A stretch of 11,302 nucleotides of DNA from Chloroflexota bacterium (GTDB taxonomy: Bacteria > Chloroflexota > Dormibacteria > Dormibacterales > Dormibacteraceae). Position 1 is the first letter of the stretch. Each line of letters begins with the position of its first letter. The translations under genes and the position numbers were made by a program. The notes below the pieces were generated by a model. That model was not told the DNA's origin. It did no database searches and saw only the letters and a list, made by a program, of their open reading frames with translations. This document shows positions 1-6,996 of this stretch, piece by piece. The stretch spans positions 1 through 11,302 of the forward strand of contig VBJE01000149.1 of the NCBI GenBank assembly GCA_005879675.1, given 5' to 3'.

Positions 1-639
1 CTGATGCTCAACGTGCTCGCCGACCTTGCGGTCGAGGCCGAGGCGACGGTGATCCTGATGATGCGCCTCGCCGGCGCGTTCGACCGCGAGTCCGATCCCG
101 CCGAAGCCCACTTTCGGCGCATCGGCCTGGCGGTCGCGAAGTTCTGGACGTGCAAGCGCGCGATTGCGCTCGTGTCGGAGGCTCTCGAGTGCCTCGGCGG
201 CAACGGCTACGTCGAGGAGTCGATCCTTCCGCGCCTGTACCGGGAGGCGCCGCTCAACTCGATCTGGGAGGGATCTGGCAACGTCAACGCGCTCGATGTG
301 CTGCGCGCGATCGAGCGCGAGCCTGAATCCGTCGAGGCATACTTCGGCGAGGTCGAGTCCGCGCCGCGCGATGCGCGCCTCGACCGCGCGGTCGCGGACC
401 TGAAGCGGGACCTGAAAGAAGGCGACCTGGAGTCGCGCGCGAGGCGTGTCGTGGAGAAGATGGCCGTCGTGCTCGAGGCCTCGTTGCTGTTGCGATACGG
501 AGATCCGATCGTGGGCGAGATCTTTTGCACATCGAGGCTGGAAGACGGTTGGGGACGTACCTTTGGTAGCCTGGATACGCAACCGCACTTCAAGTCGGTG
601 GTCGAAAGGCACCGGCCGCGTTTGTATTCAGGGGAATGA
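1..639 (+). CDS. Acyl-CoA dehydrogenase, AidB-type, C-terminal part (5' end outside window)
   Basis: The reading frame is open from the first base to a TGA at 637-639, giving about 212 residues that form the C-terminal half of a flavin-dependent acyl-CoA dehydrogenase. Seen: ECLGGNGYVEES at about residues 63-74, followed by LPRLYREAPLNSIWEGSGN, which closely resembles the conserved C-terminal block of the AidB/isovaleryl-CoA dehydrogenase branch. A further helical tail of about 100 residues follows, as in AidB. Known of the family: these proteins bind FAD; E. coli AidB belongs to the adaptive response to DNA alkylation and binds DNA, while most relatives have unproven substrates. The N-terminal domain and part of the FAD site lie outside the window, so an intact gene is assumed. 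The ATG at position 4 is internal and is not taken as the start. The stop overlaps the otsB start by 4 nt, suggesting cotranscription. The AidB-like assignment is fairly firm; a DNA-repair role is inference. Confidence 0.88.
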   Translation: MMLNVLADLAVEAEATVILMMRLAGAFDRESDPAEAHFRRIGLAVAKFWTCKRAIALVSEALECLGGNGYVEESILPRLYREAPLNSIWEGSGNVNALDVLRAIEREPESVEAYFGEVESAPRDARLDRAVADLKRDLKEGDLESRARRVVEKMAVVLEASLLLRYGDPIVGEIFCTSRLEDGWGRTFGSLDTQPHFKSVVERHRPRLYSGE

Positions 640-1412
640 TTCAAGAAACCGACGAGATCACGCATGTCTGGCTCAGTTCGCCGGCCTCTCGGGTGCCGCC
701 CGGCGAGCTGGTCCTCGTCACCGATTTCGACGGCACCCTGGCCGAGATCGTTCCTGACCCATCGGCCGCGCGGGCGAGAGCGGAAGCCCTGGAGGCGCTG
801 CAGGAGGCCGTGACCCTCCTGGCGGATGTCATCGTCTTGAGCAGCCGGCCCGGGACGCAGCTCGAATCGCTGGTTCCCATCTCCGGTGTGCGCCTGATCG
901 GCGACAGCGGCATCGCGCTTCCGCGACACGCGCAGAGGGAGGCGCTCGACCGGTTCAACGCCGACGCGGAGCGATTGCTGCAGCGCATCCCCGGCGCGTG
1001 GCTCGAGGCCAAGCCGGCGAGCACCGCCGTCCACTTCCGCAACACCGACATGACCGGCGAGCAGATGCTCGCGCTGCTGCGGCCGCTCCTCGACGGCGCG
1101 CGACTCACCGCGTTGCTCGGCCGCAAGGTCGTCGAGGTGCACGCGCCGAAGGCGGGCAAGGGCAGCGCGCTCGCCGCCCTCGTGCCTGGAGAAGATCCCG
1201 GCGGGATAGTGTGCTTCGGCGACGACGAGAACGACCGCTCGCTCTTCGAGTACGTGAGCGCCCTCGACATCCCGCACATGGCGGTGGGCGTCTGGTCGGC
1301 GGAGGCGCCTCACGACCTTTTCGAGCGATGCGACCTCGTCGTGCCCGGGCCGGAGGGCGCAACCGCTGTCCTGCGCGAGATCGTGGAGTGGGCTCGGGCT
1401 AACTCGGGCTGA
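636..1412 (+). CDS. otsB: Trehalose-6-phosphate phosphatase (HAD superfamily)
   Basis: 258 residues, a usual length for bacterial OtsB. It would remove the phosphate from trehalose-6-phosphate in the cytoplasm to give trehalose. Seen: HAD motif I as DFDGT at residues 30-34 (nucleophile D30, acid/base D32); a motif II-like serine in LSSRPG (S69); the EAKPASTAVHFR segment resembling the family's E-x-K...HxR cap block; VEVHAPKAGKGSAL with the conserved lysine; and the metal-binding acidic motif GDDEND at 195-200. GDDEND is a small departure from the more common GDDxTDE. The ATG overlaps the stop of the acyl-CoA dehydrogenase as ATGA, so translation is probably coupled; an AGGGG at 630-634 sits too close to act as a standard ribosome binding site. 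The 3' end overlaps otsA on the other strand by 14 bp. A broader HAD sugar phosphatase is possible, but facing an otsA makes trehalose phosphatase by far the best reading. Confidence 0.9.
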   Translation: MIQETDEITHVWLSSPASRVPPGELVLVTDFDGTLAEIVPDPSAARARAEALEALQEAVTLLADVIVLSSRPGTQLESLVPISGVRLIGDSGIALPRHAQREALDRFNADAERLLQRIPGAWLEAKPASTAVHFRNTDMTGEQMLALLRPLLDGARLTALLGRKVVEVHAPKAGKGSALAALVPGEDPGGIVCFGDDENDRSLFEYVSALDIPHMAVGVWSAEAPHDLFERCDLVVPGPEGATAVLREIVEWARANSG

Positions 1413-2886
1413 GCGCCGGCGCGCGCGTCAGGTCGCGCAGGTCCTGGACCTGGTTGCTGATCCACCTGGCGATGTCGTTGGTGCGCACGACGTTGCGCGC
1501 GCCCTCGATCATGCGCCGCCGCTCTTCGGCCGGCATCGTGAGCGCGACGTGCATCGCCTCGGCGGTGGCCTCGACGTCGAAGGGGTTGATCGACAGCACG
1601 TGGCCGCGAAGCTCTTCGTGCGCGCCGGCGTTCTCCGACAGCACGATGACCCCGTCCTTGTGGTTGACGAGCGCGCCCTCCTTCACGACCAGGTTGAGCC
1701 CGTCGTAGACAGGGTTCACCAGCAGCACGTCGAAGTTCTTCATCGCCGCCATCGCCTTACGTTCGCTGTCTGCGATCTCGAGCCGGATCGGCTGCCAGTC
1801 GTCGCCGCCGAACTCGCTGTTGATGCGTCCCGCCGCCTGCCTGATCTGGCGGAGGTAGCGGCTGTACGCCGCCACGTCCTGGCGCGACGGTTGCAGGAAC
1901 GCCCAGAACTGGACCCGACCCCGCAGCTCCGGGTGATAGCGCAGCAGCTTCTCGTACGCGATGAACCCGCGCACGATGTTCTTGGAGGGGTCGGTGCGGT
2001 CGATGCGCGCGATGAGGCGCTCGGGCCGCCACGTGGCGAGCTCCTCCTCCTGGCGCTGGACGCCGCGGGAGGCGGCGAGACGTGTCGTCGCCGGCACGTC
2101 GACCGAGATGGGGTAGTGGCGCGCATACACGATGCGGCCTCCCGCGATCACGGCGCGCTCGTGCTCGTCGACCTGCAGGCCGAGGTTCTCCTCGCATGTG
2201 AGGAGGAAGTTCCTGACGTCCAGGCTCGACTGAAAGCCGACGATGTCGCAGCCGAGCAGGCCCTCGAGGATCGCGTCCCGCATCCCTTGCGGCAGGACTT
2301 TCCAGTACTGCGGCGTCGCCCACGGCACGTGGAGGAAGAACTGGATGACGGCGTCCGGCATCTCCTTCCGCAGCATTCGGGGAACGAGGTAGAGCTGGTA
2401 GTCGTGGACGAGCACGAGCGGAGGGCCTGACCCAGCTCGAGCGAGCTCGACGACCTTGGCGCACATCTGCCGGTTGACCTCGACATAGCCGTTCGTCCAT
2501 GCCTGGTGGATGCGCTCGTCGATGACCGGCTCGTTGCCGAGATCCCAGAGGTAGTGCTGGAGGAACCACAGCACCGGGTTGGCGATGACCGAGTAGTACA
2601 TCTCGTACTGCTCACGGCTCGGGGTCGCGTAGTGGAGGCGACCTCGCGAATGGGCGAGCGGGACGGTGAGGCCGTCGGGATGCCTGGCGGCCAGCTGGCG
2701 CTCCGGCTCGTTGCGCGCGCAGGCGACCCATGCCGCGCCGGTGGCCTCGGCGAGCGTGAGCAGGCCGGTGATCACACCTCCGGCGCCGCGGCGGAACGTC
2801 CCGTCCCCTCGCGGCTCGTGCGGTCCGCGGTTGCTGACCAGGATCGGGTTGTGGGCAGGCAGCGTCCGCGCGACATAGCCGCGCAG
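1399..2886 (-). CDS. otsA: Trehalose-6-phosphate synthase, glycosyltransferase family 20
   Basis: Joins UDP-glucose (or another NDP-glucose) and glucose-6-phosphate into trehalose-6-phosphate. From the CTG at 2886 it is 495 residues. Seen: VSNRGP at 17-22 and RRGAGGV at 32-38 in the N-terminal acceptor domain; NPVLWFLQHY at about 103-112; HDYQL (D162); FFLHVPW (H186); RTDPSK at 297-302, matching the R-x-D-x-x-K catalytic pair of E. coli OtsA; and DGLNLVVKE at 395-403 in the nucleotide-sugar domain. The RTDPSKNIVRGF and VNPVYDGLNLV wording resembles actinobacterial OtsA more than the enterobacterial enzyme. The start is uncertain. The only upstream ATG, at 3030, would overlap the molybdenum hydroxylase gene by 128 bp and add a Pro/Ser/Arg-rich stretch that looks like out-of-frame translation. 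The next in-frame candidates before VSNRGP are CTG codons (2886, 2862, 2841). Its 3' end overlaps otsB. Function is secure at family level; the sugar-nucleotide donor is not shown. Confidence 0.88.
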   Translation of the reverse strand: MRGYVARTLPAHNPILVSNRGPHEPRGDGTFRRGAGGVITGLLTLAEATGAAWVACARNEPERQLAARHPDGLTVPLAHSRGRLHYATPSREQYEMYYSVIANPVLWFLQHYLWDLGNEPVIDERIHQAWTNGYVEVNRQMCAKVVELARAGSGPPLVLVHDYQLYLVPRMLRKEMPDAVIQFFLHVPWATPQYWKVLPQGMRDAILEGLLGCDIVGFQSSLDVRNFLLTCEENLGLQVDEHERAVIAGGRIVYARHYPISVDVPATTRLAASRGVQRQEEELATWRPERLIARIDRTDPSKNIVRGFIAYEKLLRYHPELRGRVQFWAFLQPSRQDVAAYSRYLRQIRQAAGRINSEFGGDDWQPIRLEIADSERKAMAAMKNFDVLLVNPVYDGLNLVVKEGALVNHKDGVIVLSENAGAHEELRGHVLSINPFDVEATAEAMHVALTMPAEERRRMIEGARNVVRTNDIARWISNQVQDLRDLTRAPALSPS

Positions 2887-2902
2887 CGAAGTCGCGCCGT
2901 TC

Positions 2903-5194
2903 CTACCGTCCGTCTTCGGACACCAGCAGGGAGCGGTCGATGGGCACGTCGCGGACGCGAACGCCGGCCGCGCGCGAGACCGCGTTGGCGAGGGCGGCGG
3001 TCCCGGGGATGGCGGGCGGCTCGCCCACACCCTTCGCTCCGAGCGGCCCGACCGGTGAAGGGACCTCGACCAGGGTCACGTCGATGTTCGGGATCTGGTC
3101 GGCCGCGGGCAGCTCGTAATCCAGGAACGTCGCGGTCCTCAGCTGGCCATCCGCGTCGTACACGAGCCCCTCGCCCAGCGCCCTGCCCAGCGACTGGACT
3201 GCGCCTCCGTGGATCTGGCCTTCGACCTCCGGCGGGTTGATCGCCCTGCCCACGTCCTGGATCGCCGCGTAGCCGGTCAGCTGGTAGCTTCCGGTCTCGC
3301 GGTCGAGCCTCACACGCGCGACGTGGACGGTGAACATGGGCGACGCCGCCTGCACGACGGAGCGCCCCGTGGCCTGGATCGGCCGGTAGCGGCCCATGAA
3401 CGCGGTGCTGAGCTCGACCAGCCGGGTGATCTCGACGCTGCGGTTCGGCGCCCCCTTGACGGCGACCTTGCCGTCGACGATGTCGAGGTCCTCGGGTGCG
3501 GCCTCGAGCTCTTCGGTGGCGATCTCGAGGAGCTGGCGGCGCGCCTCCCTGGCGGCCTCGATCACGGCGCCGCCGACGCTGTACGTCACCTGGCTGCCGC
3601 TGGAGGTGGCGCTGAACGGAGCCGTGGAGGTGTCGGCGACTTCGACGCGCACCTTGTCGGGGGCCACGCCGAACGCCTCGGCCGCGATGAGCGCCAGGCC
3701 GGTCGTCGTGCCGCTGATGTCCGGCGAGCCGACCGTCACCGCGACCGTGCCGTCGGGGTCGACGCGGCAGCCCGCCGCCGACGGCGTGCGGGCACCGCCC
3801 CACGCGCCGAGGGCGACGCCGACAGCCTCGCCCGGTCCCAGGGGCGCGACGTAGACGGGGGTTCTCCGTGCCTCCTCCAGCACCTCGATCGACGCGATCC
3901 GCGGCCAACGCGATCCGTCGGCGGCGGGATCGCCCTCGCGCGATACGTTCCTGAGCCGGAGGTCGATCGGGTCGATGTCGAGCTTCGCGGCCAGCTCGTC
4001 CATCGCGACCTCGAGCGCGAAATAGGCCTGGGTCGCCCCGGGCGCGCGGTACGCGTCGACGGGCGTCTTGTTGGTGGCGACCTCGAAGCCCTGGAGCTCC
4101 AGGTTCGGGATCCGGTAAGTGCCACCAAGGAAATTTGCGGTGAGGCCTGCGTGCCAGCCGGCGGATGCGCCGTTGTCATACGTGTAACGGGCGCGCAGGG
4201 CGACGAGGGTGCCGTCCCGCCTGGCGCCCAGCTCGATGTCGAAGCGCGCGGCGGGGGCGGGATGTCCGAAGACGAACTCCTCCGTCCTGTCGAGCGCCAG
4301 GCGCACCGGCCGGCGGACCCGGAGCGCGACCAGCGCCAGCAGTGGCTCCAGGAACACCACCTTGCCGCCGAAGCCACCGCCCACCGGCATCGGCACGACG
4401 CGAACCTTGTGCGGGGGGAGTCCGGTCGCGCTCGTGACCGCGTCGCGAACGACGAACGGCCCCTGGGTCGGCGCCCAGATGGTCAGCCCGCCTTCGGGCT
4501 CGGCGCGCGCCACGGAGACGTGCGGCTCCATGAACGAGTGGTGGGCGCCGCCGATGCTGTAGGTGGCGCTGACCACCACGTCCGCCTCCTTCAGCGCCGC
4601 GGCCGCGTCCCCGCGGGTCAGGTGCGCCACACCGGTGACGTTCCGCGGCCGGTCCGCGGGAGCCTCGTCGGCGCTGGCTGATGCCCCGTGGATCGAGGCG
4701 TCCTCCGCGTTGGCGCTCTCTTCCTGGTCGAGCACGAGCGGCGATCCATCGCTCATCGCGGCCACGGGGTCGATCACAGGTGCGGCCTCATCGAGGTCCA
4801 CCTCCACGAGCGCGGCCGCATCGATCGCGGCGGCCTCGGTCTCCGCCACGACGGCGGCAACCGGCTGGCCCGTGAAGAACACGCGGTCGATGGCAAGCGG
4901 CATGTCAGGCCCCGCGTTGTCCAGCTTGGGCAGGTCCGGGCCCGTGATCACGTCGACCACGCCAGGTACCGCCCGCGCCGCGGCGGCGTCGACGCTGCGA
5001 ATCCGCGCACTGGCGGCGTGCGCCAGCACGAGGCGCACGTGCAGCAGCCCCGCGAGCTCGAGGTCGGCCGTGAAGCGCGTGGCGCCGCGAACCTTCTCAA
5101 CCGAAGATGCTACCCACAGGGGCGGCGCGACTGTTCGGGGCGCTCGGATGCACAGTCCTGGTCGCATGCTCGAACGGCGGTCCTGTCGGTTCAT
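2903..5194 (-). CDS. Xanthine dehydrogenase-family molybdopterin-binding (large) subunit
   Basis: 763 residues, the normal size of the catalytic subunit of molybdenum hydroxylases, which hydroxylate purines, aldehydes, aromatic heterocycles or CO using Mo-pterin cofactor. Seen: an N-terminal hammerhead domain (about residues 32-140); the cofactor loop GGGFGGK at 272-278; the active-site loop AYRAPGATQAYFALE at 381-395; a Q-rich cofactor segment GQIHGGAVQSLGRALGE at 659-675; and the catalytic glutamate in KGVGEPP (E725). The active-site loop lacks the AYRCSFR signature of form I CO dehydrogenase, so CoxL is not supported and the substrate is unknown. Starting at ATG 5194 places GAGGG nine bases upstream, a fair ribosome binding site; ATG 5167 is the alternative. 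Either start lies inside the divergent lipoprotein gene. Recognisable homology begins only near residue 32 (SVEKVRGATRFTADL). No [2Fe-2S] or FAD subunit gene is in the window. otsA follows closely on the same strand and may be cotranscribed. Confidence 0.87.
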   Translation of the reverse strand: MNRQDRRSSMRPGLCIRAPRTVAPPLWVASSVEKVRGATRFTADLELAGLLHVRLVLAHAASARIRSVDAAAARAVPGVVDVITGPDLPKLDNAGPDMPLAIDRVFFTGQPVAAVVAETEAAAIDAAALVEVDLDEAAPVIDPVAAMSDGSPLVLDQEESANAEDASIHGASASADEAPADRPRNVTGVAHLTRGDAAAALKEADVVVSATYSIGGAHHSFMEPHVSVARAEPEGGLTIWAPTQGPFVVRDAVTSATGLPPHKVRVVPMPVGGGFGGKVVFLEPLLALVALRVRRPVRLALDRTEEFVFGHPAPAARFDIELGARRDGTLVALRARYTYDNGASAGWHAGLTANFLGGTYRIPNLELQGFEVATNKTPVDAYRAPGATQAYFALEVAMDELAAKLDIDPIDLRLRNVSREGDPAADGSRWPRIASIEVLEEARRTPVYVAPLGPGEAVGVALGAWGGARTPSAAGCRVDPDGTVAVTVGSPDISGTTTGLALIAAEAFGVAPDKVRVEVADTSTAPFSATSSGSQVTYSVGGAVIEAAREARRQLLEIATEELEAAPEDLDIVDGKVAVKGAPNRSVEITRLVELSTAFMGRYRPIQATGRSVVQAASPMFTVHVARVRLDRETGSYQLTGYAAIQDVGRAINPPEVEGQIHGGAVQSLGRALGEGLVYDADGQLRTATFLDYELPAADQIPNIDVTLVEVPSPVGPLGAKGVGEPPAIPGTAALANAVSRAAGVRVRDVPIDRSLLVSEDGR

Positions 5195-6837
5195 CGCCGA
5201 CGGCCCTCGCCGGCGATCAGACGCTGCGCTTTCCCATCCAGCAAGACCTCAGCACGCTCGACCCGGCGATGATCGACAACGCGACCGAGGCCGCAATCGG
5301 CCAGAACCTGTTCGACGGCCTCCTGAAGTTCGACGCCAACCTCAACGTCGTGCCCGACATCGCCGCCGCGATGCCCTCGATCTCGTCTGACGGCCTCACC
5401 TACACGTTCAAGCTCCGCGAGGACGTGAAGTTCTCCAACGCCGACCGGGTGACCGCCAAGGATGTCCTCTATTCGTGGAACAGGGCCGCCGCGATGCAGG
5501 GTCCGTTCGCGACCAACCTGTCTGCGATCAGCGGCTACGACAGGGTGTCCGCCAACCAGGCCGCGGGCGCGGCGCTGGAAGCGCTGCTCGAAAAGGAAGA
5601 CCCCGCCGTGACGCTGTCGGGCTTGAGCGCGCTCGACGACCACACAGTCGTGGTCAAGCTTTCGGGCGCCGCGGGATGGTTCTCGTCCGCGATCGCGCAA
5701 CCCTCCGTCGCAGGCATGGTCGTCGACCAACAGGCCGTCAAGTCCGATTTCGACAGCTGGTGGAAAAAGCCCGCGACGCTCGTCGGCACGGGCGCGTTCA
5801 AGGTTGCCGCGCACACCCAGGACAAGTCGTACGACTTCGCCGCTGTGGCCGACTGGTGGGGAAGGCCGAAGCCCACTCTCAAGACCGTCCACGTCGACGT
5901 GGTCGCGGATGGGCAGGCGGCGTTGATGAAGTATCAGCAGGGCGGCTTCGAGCTGCTCGGCTATGGCGGCTACACCGTTCCGGCCGGTGCGGTCGCGGGC
6001 ATCCCGGCCGCGCAGAAGGGCCAGCTCCTGCTGGCCGTGAAGAACAAGAGCTACTGGGTGAGCTTCAACCTGGTCGCGGACGCGAAGCGCCCCGCCGCGG
6101 GCCCGTTCACGCTCGACCAGGGGAAGGCGGCGCGCGACCTCCGGCTCGCGTTTTCGATCTCGATCGACAGGGCCAAGCTCGTGACCGAGGTGTGCGGGAA
6201 CGTGACGTGCGTGCCGGCGACCGGAGGCGTCATACCCAAGGGCTTGCTCGGCTACCTGGGCGACGCGTCGGACCCGCTGGCCGTGTTCGACCCGGTGAAG
6301 GCGCGCACCCTCCTGCTGGCCGCCGACCCGACCGGCGCCAAGAGCAAGGGCCTTGTCTACGTGTACGACCCCGAGAACCCTTTCAACGACCCGGTGGCGA
6401 AATTCCTCCAGGCGCAGTGGCTGGCGAACCTGGGCGTCACCGTCAGGCTGCAGACCGCGCCGCGCACGCGGTTCATCGCCGAGCGGCTCGCCGGCAACTA
6501 CGTCCTATCGCGCGACGGGTGGTCGGCGGACTACAACCATCCGCAGGACTGGTTCGACAACCTGTGGGGACGGGTCGCCGGCTGTCCGGACACGAGCTGC
6601 ACGAGCGGTTACGACACAAGGGCATACGACCAGTTGGTGGCCAAGGCCGACGCCGAGCCGCTGCCCACGTCGATCCCCGATTACAAGACGCTCAACAGGC
6701 AGCTCATCGACGATGTCGCTTACGTCCCGCTCTTCTACACGGTCGACGCTTTCCTCTTCAAGCCGTACGTGCTGGGCGCAGGGTCCAACAACATGTTCGA
6801 CTACTGGTGGAACCAGATCCAGCTCATCTCGCACTAG
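5107..6837 (+). CDS. ABC transporter substrate-binding lipoprotein, family 5 (OppA/DppA-like)
   Basis: 576 residues, typical for an extracytoplasmic oligopeptide/nickel-type receptor. Seen: a short N-terminal signal with one arginine (R8), a hydrophobic run, and a lipobox LVAC ending at C21, so the mature protein should be lipid-anchored outside the membrane. The mature part opens with an SBP_bac_5 pattern (LRFPIQQDLSTLDPA, then GQNLFDGLLKFD and DGLTYTFKLREDVKFS). A C-terminal GWSADYNHPQDWF at 471-483 corresponds to the conserved ligand-pocket block of OppA-like proteins. Two C-x4-C pairs (C363/C368 and C493/C498) could form disulfides outside the cell. ATG 5107 is the only start compatible with the signal peptide, because an in-frame stop lies at 5071 with no ATG, GTG or TTG between. 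It has no evident Shine-Dalgarno sequence, and its 5' end overlaps the divergent hydroxylase gene. It may serve the OppBCDF-type transporter to the right, but it is on the opposite strand. The ligand is unknown. Confidence 0.9.
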   Translation: MLPTGAARLFGALGCTVLVACSNGGPVGSSPTALAGDQTLRFPIQQDLSTLDPAMIDNATEAAIGQNLFDGLLKFDANLNVVPDIAAAMPSISSDGLTYTFKLREDVKFSNADRVTAKDVLYSWNRAAAMQGPFATNLSAISGYDRVSANQAAGAALEALLEKEDPAVTLSGLSALDDHTVVVKLSGAAGWFSSAIAQPSVAGMVVDQQAVKSDFDSWWKKPATLVGTGAFKVAAHTQDKSYDFAAVADWWGRPKPTLKTVHVDVVADGQAALMKYQQGGFELLGYGGYTVPAGAVAGIPAAQKGQLLLAVKNKSYWVSFNLVADAKRPAAGPFTLDQGKAARDLRLAFSISIDRAKLVTEVCGNVTCVPATGGVIPKGLLGYLGDASDPLAVFDPVKARTLLLAADPTGAKSKGLVYVYDPENPFNDPVAKFLQAQWLANLGVTVRLQTAPRTRFIAERLAGNYVLSRDGWSADYNHPQDWFDNLWGRVAGCPDTSCTSGYDTRAYDQLVAKADAEPLPTSIPDYKTLNRQLIDDVAYVPLFYTVDAFLFKPYVLGAGSNNMFDYWWNQIQLISH

Positions 6838-6996
6838 CCACCCCTGGGTCGATCCTGTTCGAGCGCCTACTGCAATTGAGGTCCAAAACTCCTCGCAACG
6901 GTACGGCGACGCCAGGGCACCCCAGAAGCCAGGGTTAGACCGAGGAGAGGCGCCCCGTCCGGGAGCGCCACCACCAGGGGGGAATCAAAGAGCCAC
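6838..6996 (+). promoter_or_regulatory. Leader region of the ECF sigma gene with repeated CCAGGG
   Basis: This 159-bp gap is the largest non-coding stretch in the window. It contains CCAGGG at 6912-6917, 6929-6934 and 6974-6979, the first two extended to GCCAGGG and exactly 17 bp apart. The inverse CCCTGG lies at 6842-6847. A purine-rich AGGGGGGA at 6976-6983 may be the ribosome binding site for the sigma gene, although its 13-base spacing to ATG 6997 is long. I could not find a convincing -35/-10 pair. A role as operator or leader is inference from the repeats and position alone. Confidence 0.3.
6949..6969 (+). other. GC-only hairpin just upstream of the sigma-factor ribosome binding site
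   Basis: GGCGC at 6949-6953 pairs with GCGCC at 6965-6969. An inner CCC/GGG pair is possible (6954-6956 with 6961-6963), leaving a bulged A at 6964 and a GTCC loop. It lies seven bases before the purine-rich AGGGGGGA. No T-run follows, so it is not a standard intrinsic terminator for the lipoprotein gene. It could modulate translation or may simply reflect the high GC content. Confidence 0.25.

Noticed and set aside
207..1313. A 368-codon minus-strand open frame across the dehydrogenase and otsB
   Set aside because: It spans two unrelated real genes on the other strand and shows no domain pattern.
1549..2430. A 293-codon plus-strand open frame opposite otsA
   Set aside because: Antisense shadow of otsA, with Val/Arg/Asp-rich composition and no recognisable features.
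2772..2876. Out-of-frame ATG at 2876 as the true otsA start after a frameshift
   Set aside because: It would need an indel before VSNRGP, and no ribosome binding site precedes it. Kept only as an alternative in the start-codon finding.
3209..4681. A 490-codon plus-strand open frame opposite the molybdenum hydroxylase gene
   Set aside because: Low-complexity Arg/Ala/Gly/Asp composition, no recognisable motif, and fully antisense to a gene with intact catalytic motifs.
2903..5194. Calling the molybdenum hydroxylase subunit CO dehydrogenase CoxL
   Set aside because: The form I active-site signature AYRCSFR is replaced by AYRAPG, and no coxM or coxS gene is adjacent.
6876..6905. TTGAGG at 6876 as a -35 box, or AAAACT at 6885 with CGAC at 6907 as an ECF-type autoregulated promoter
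   Set aside because: No acceptable -10 partner for the first; the second deviates from ECF consensus in both boxes. Too weak to list as a promoter.
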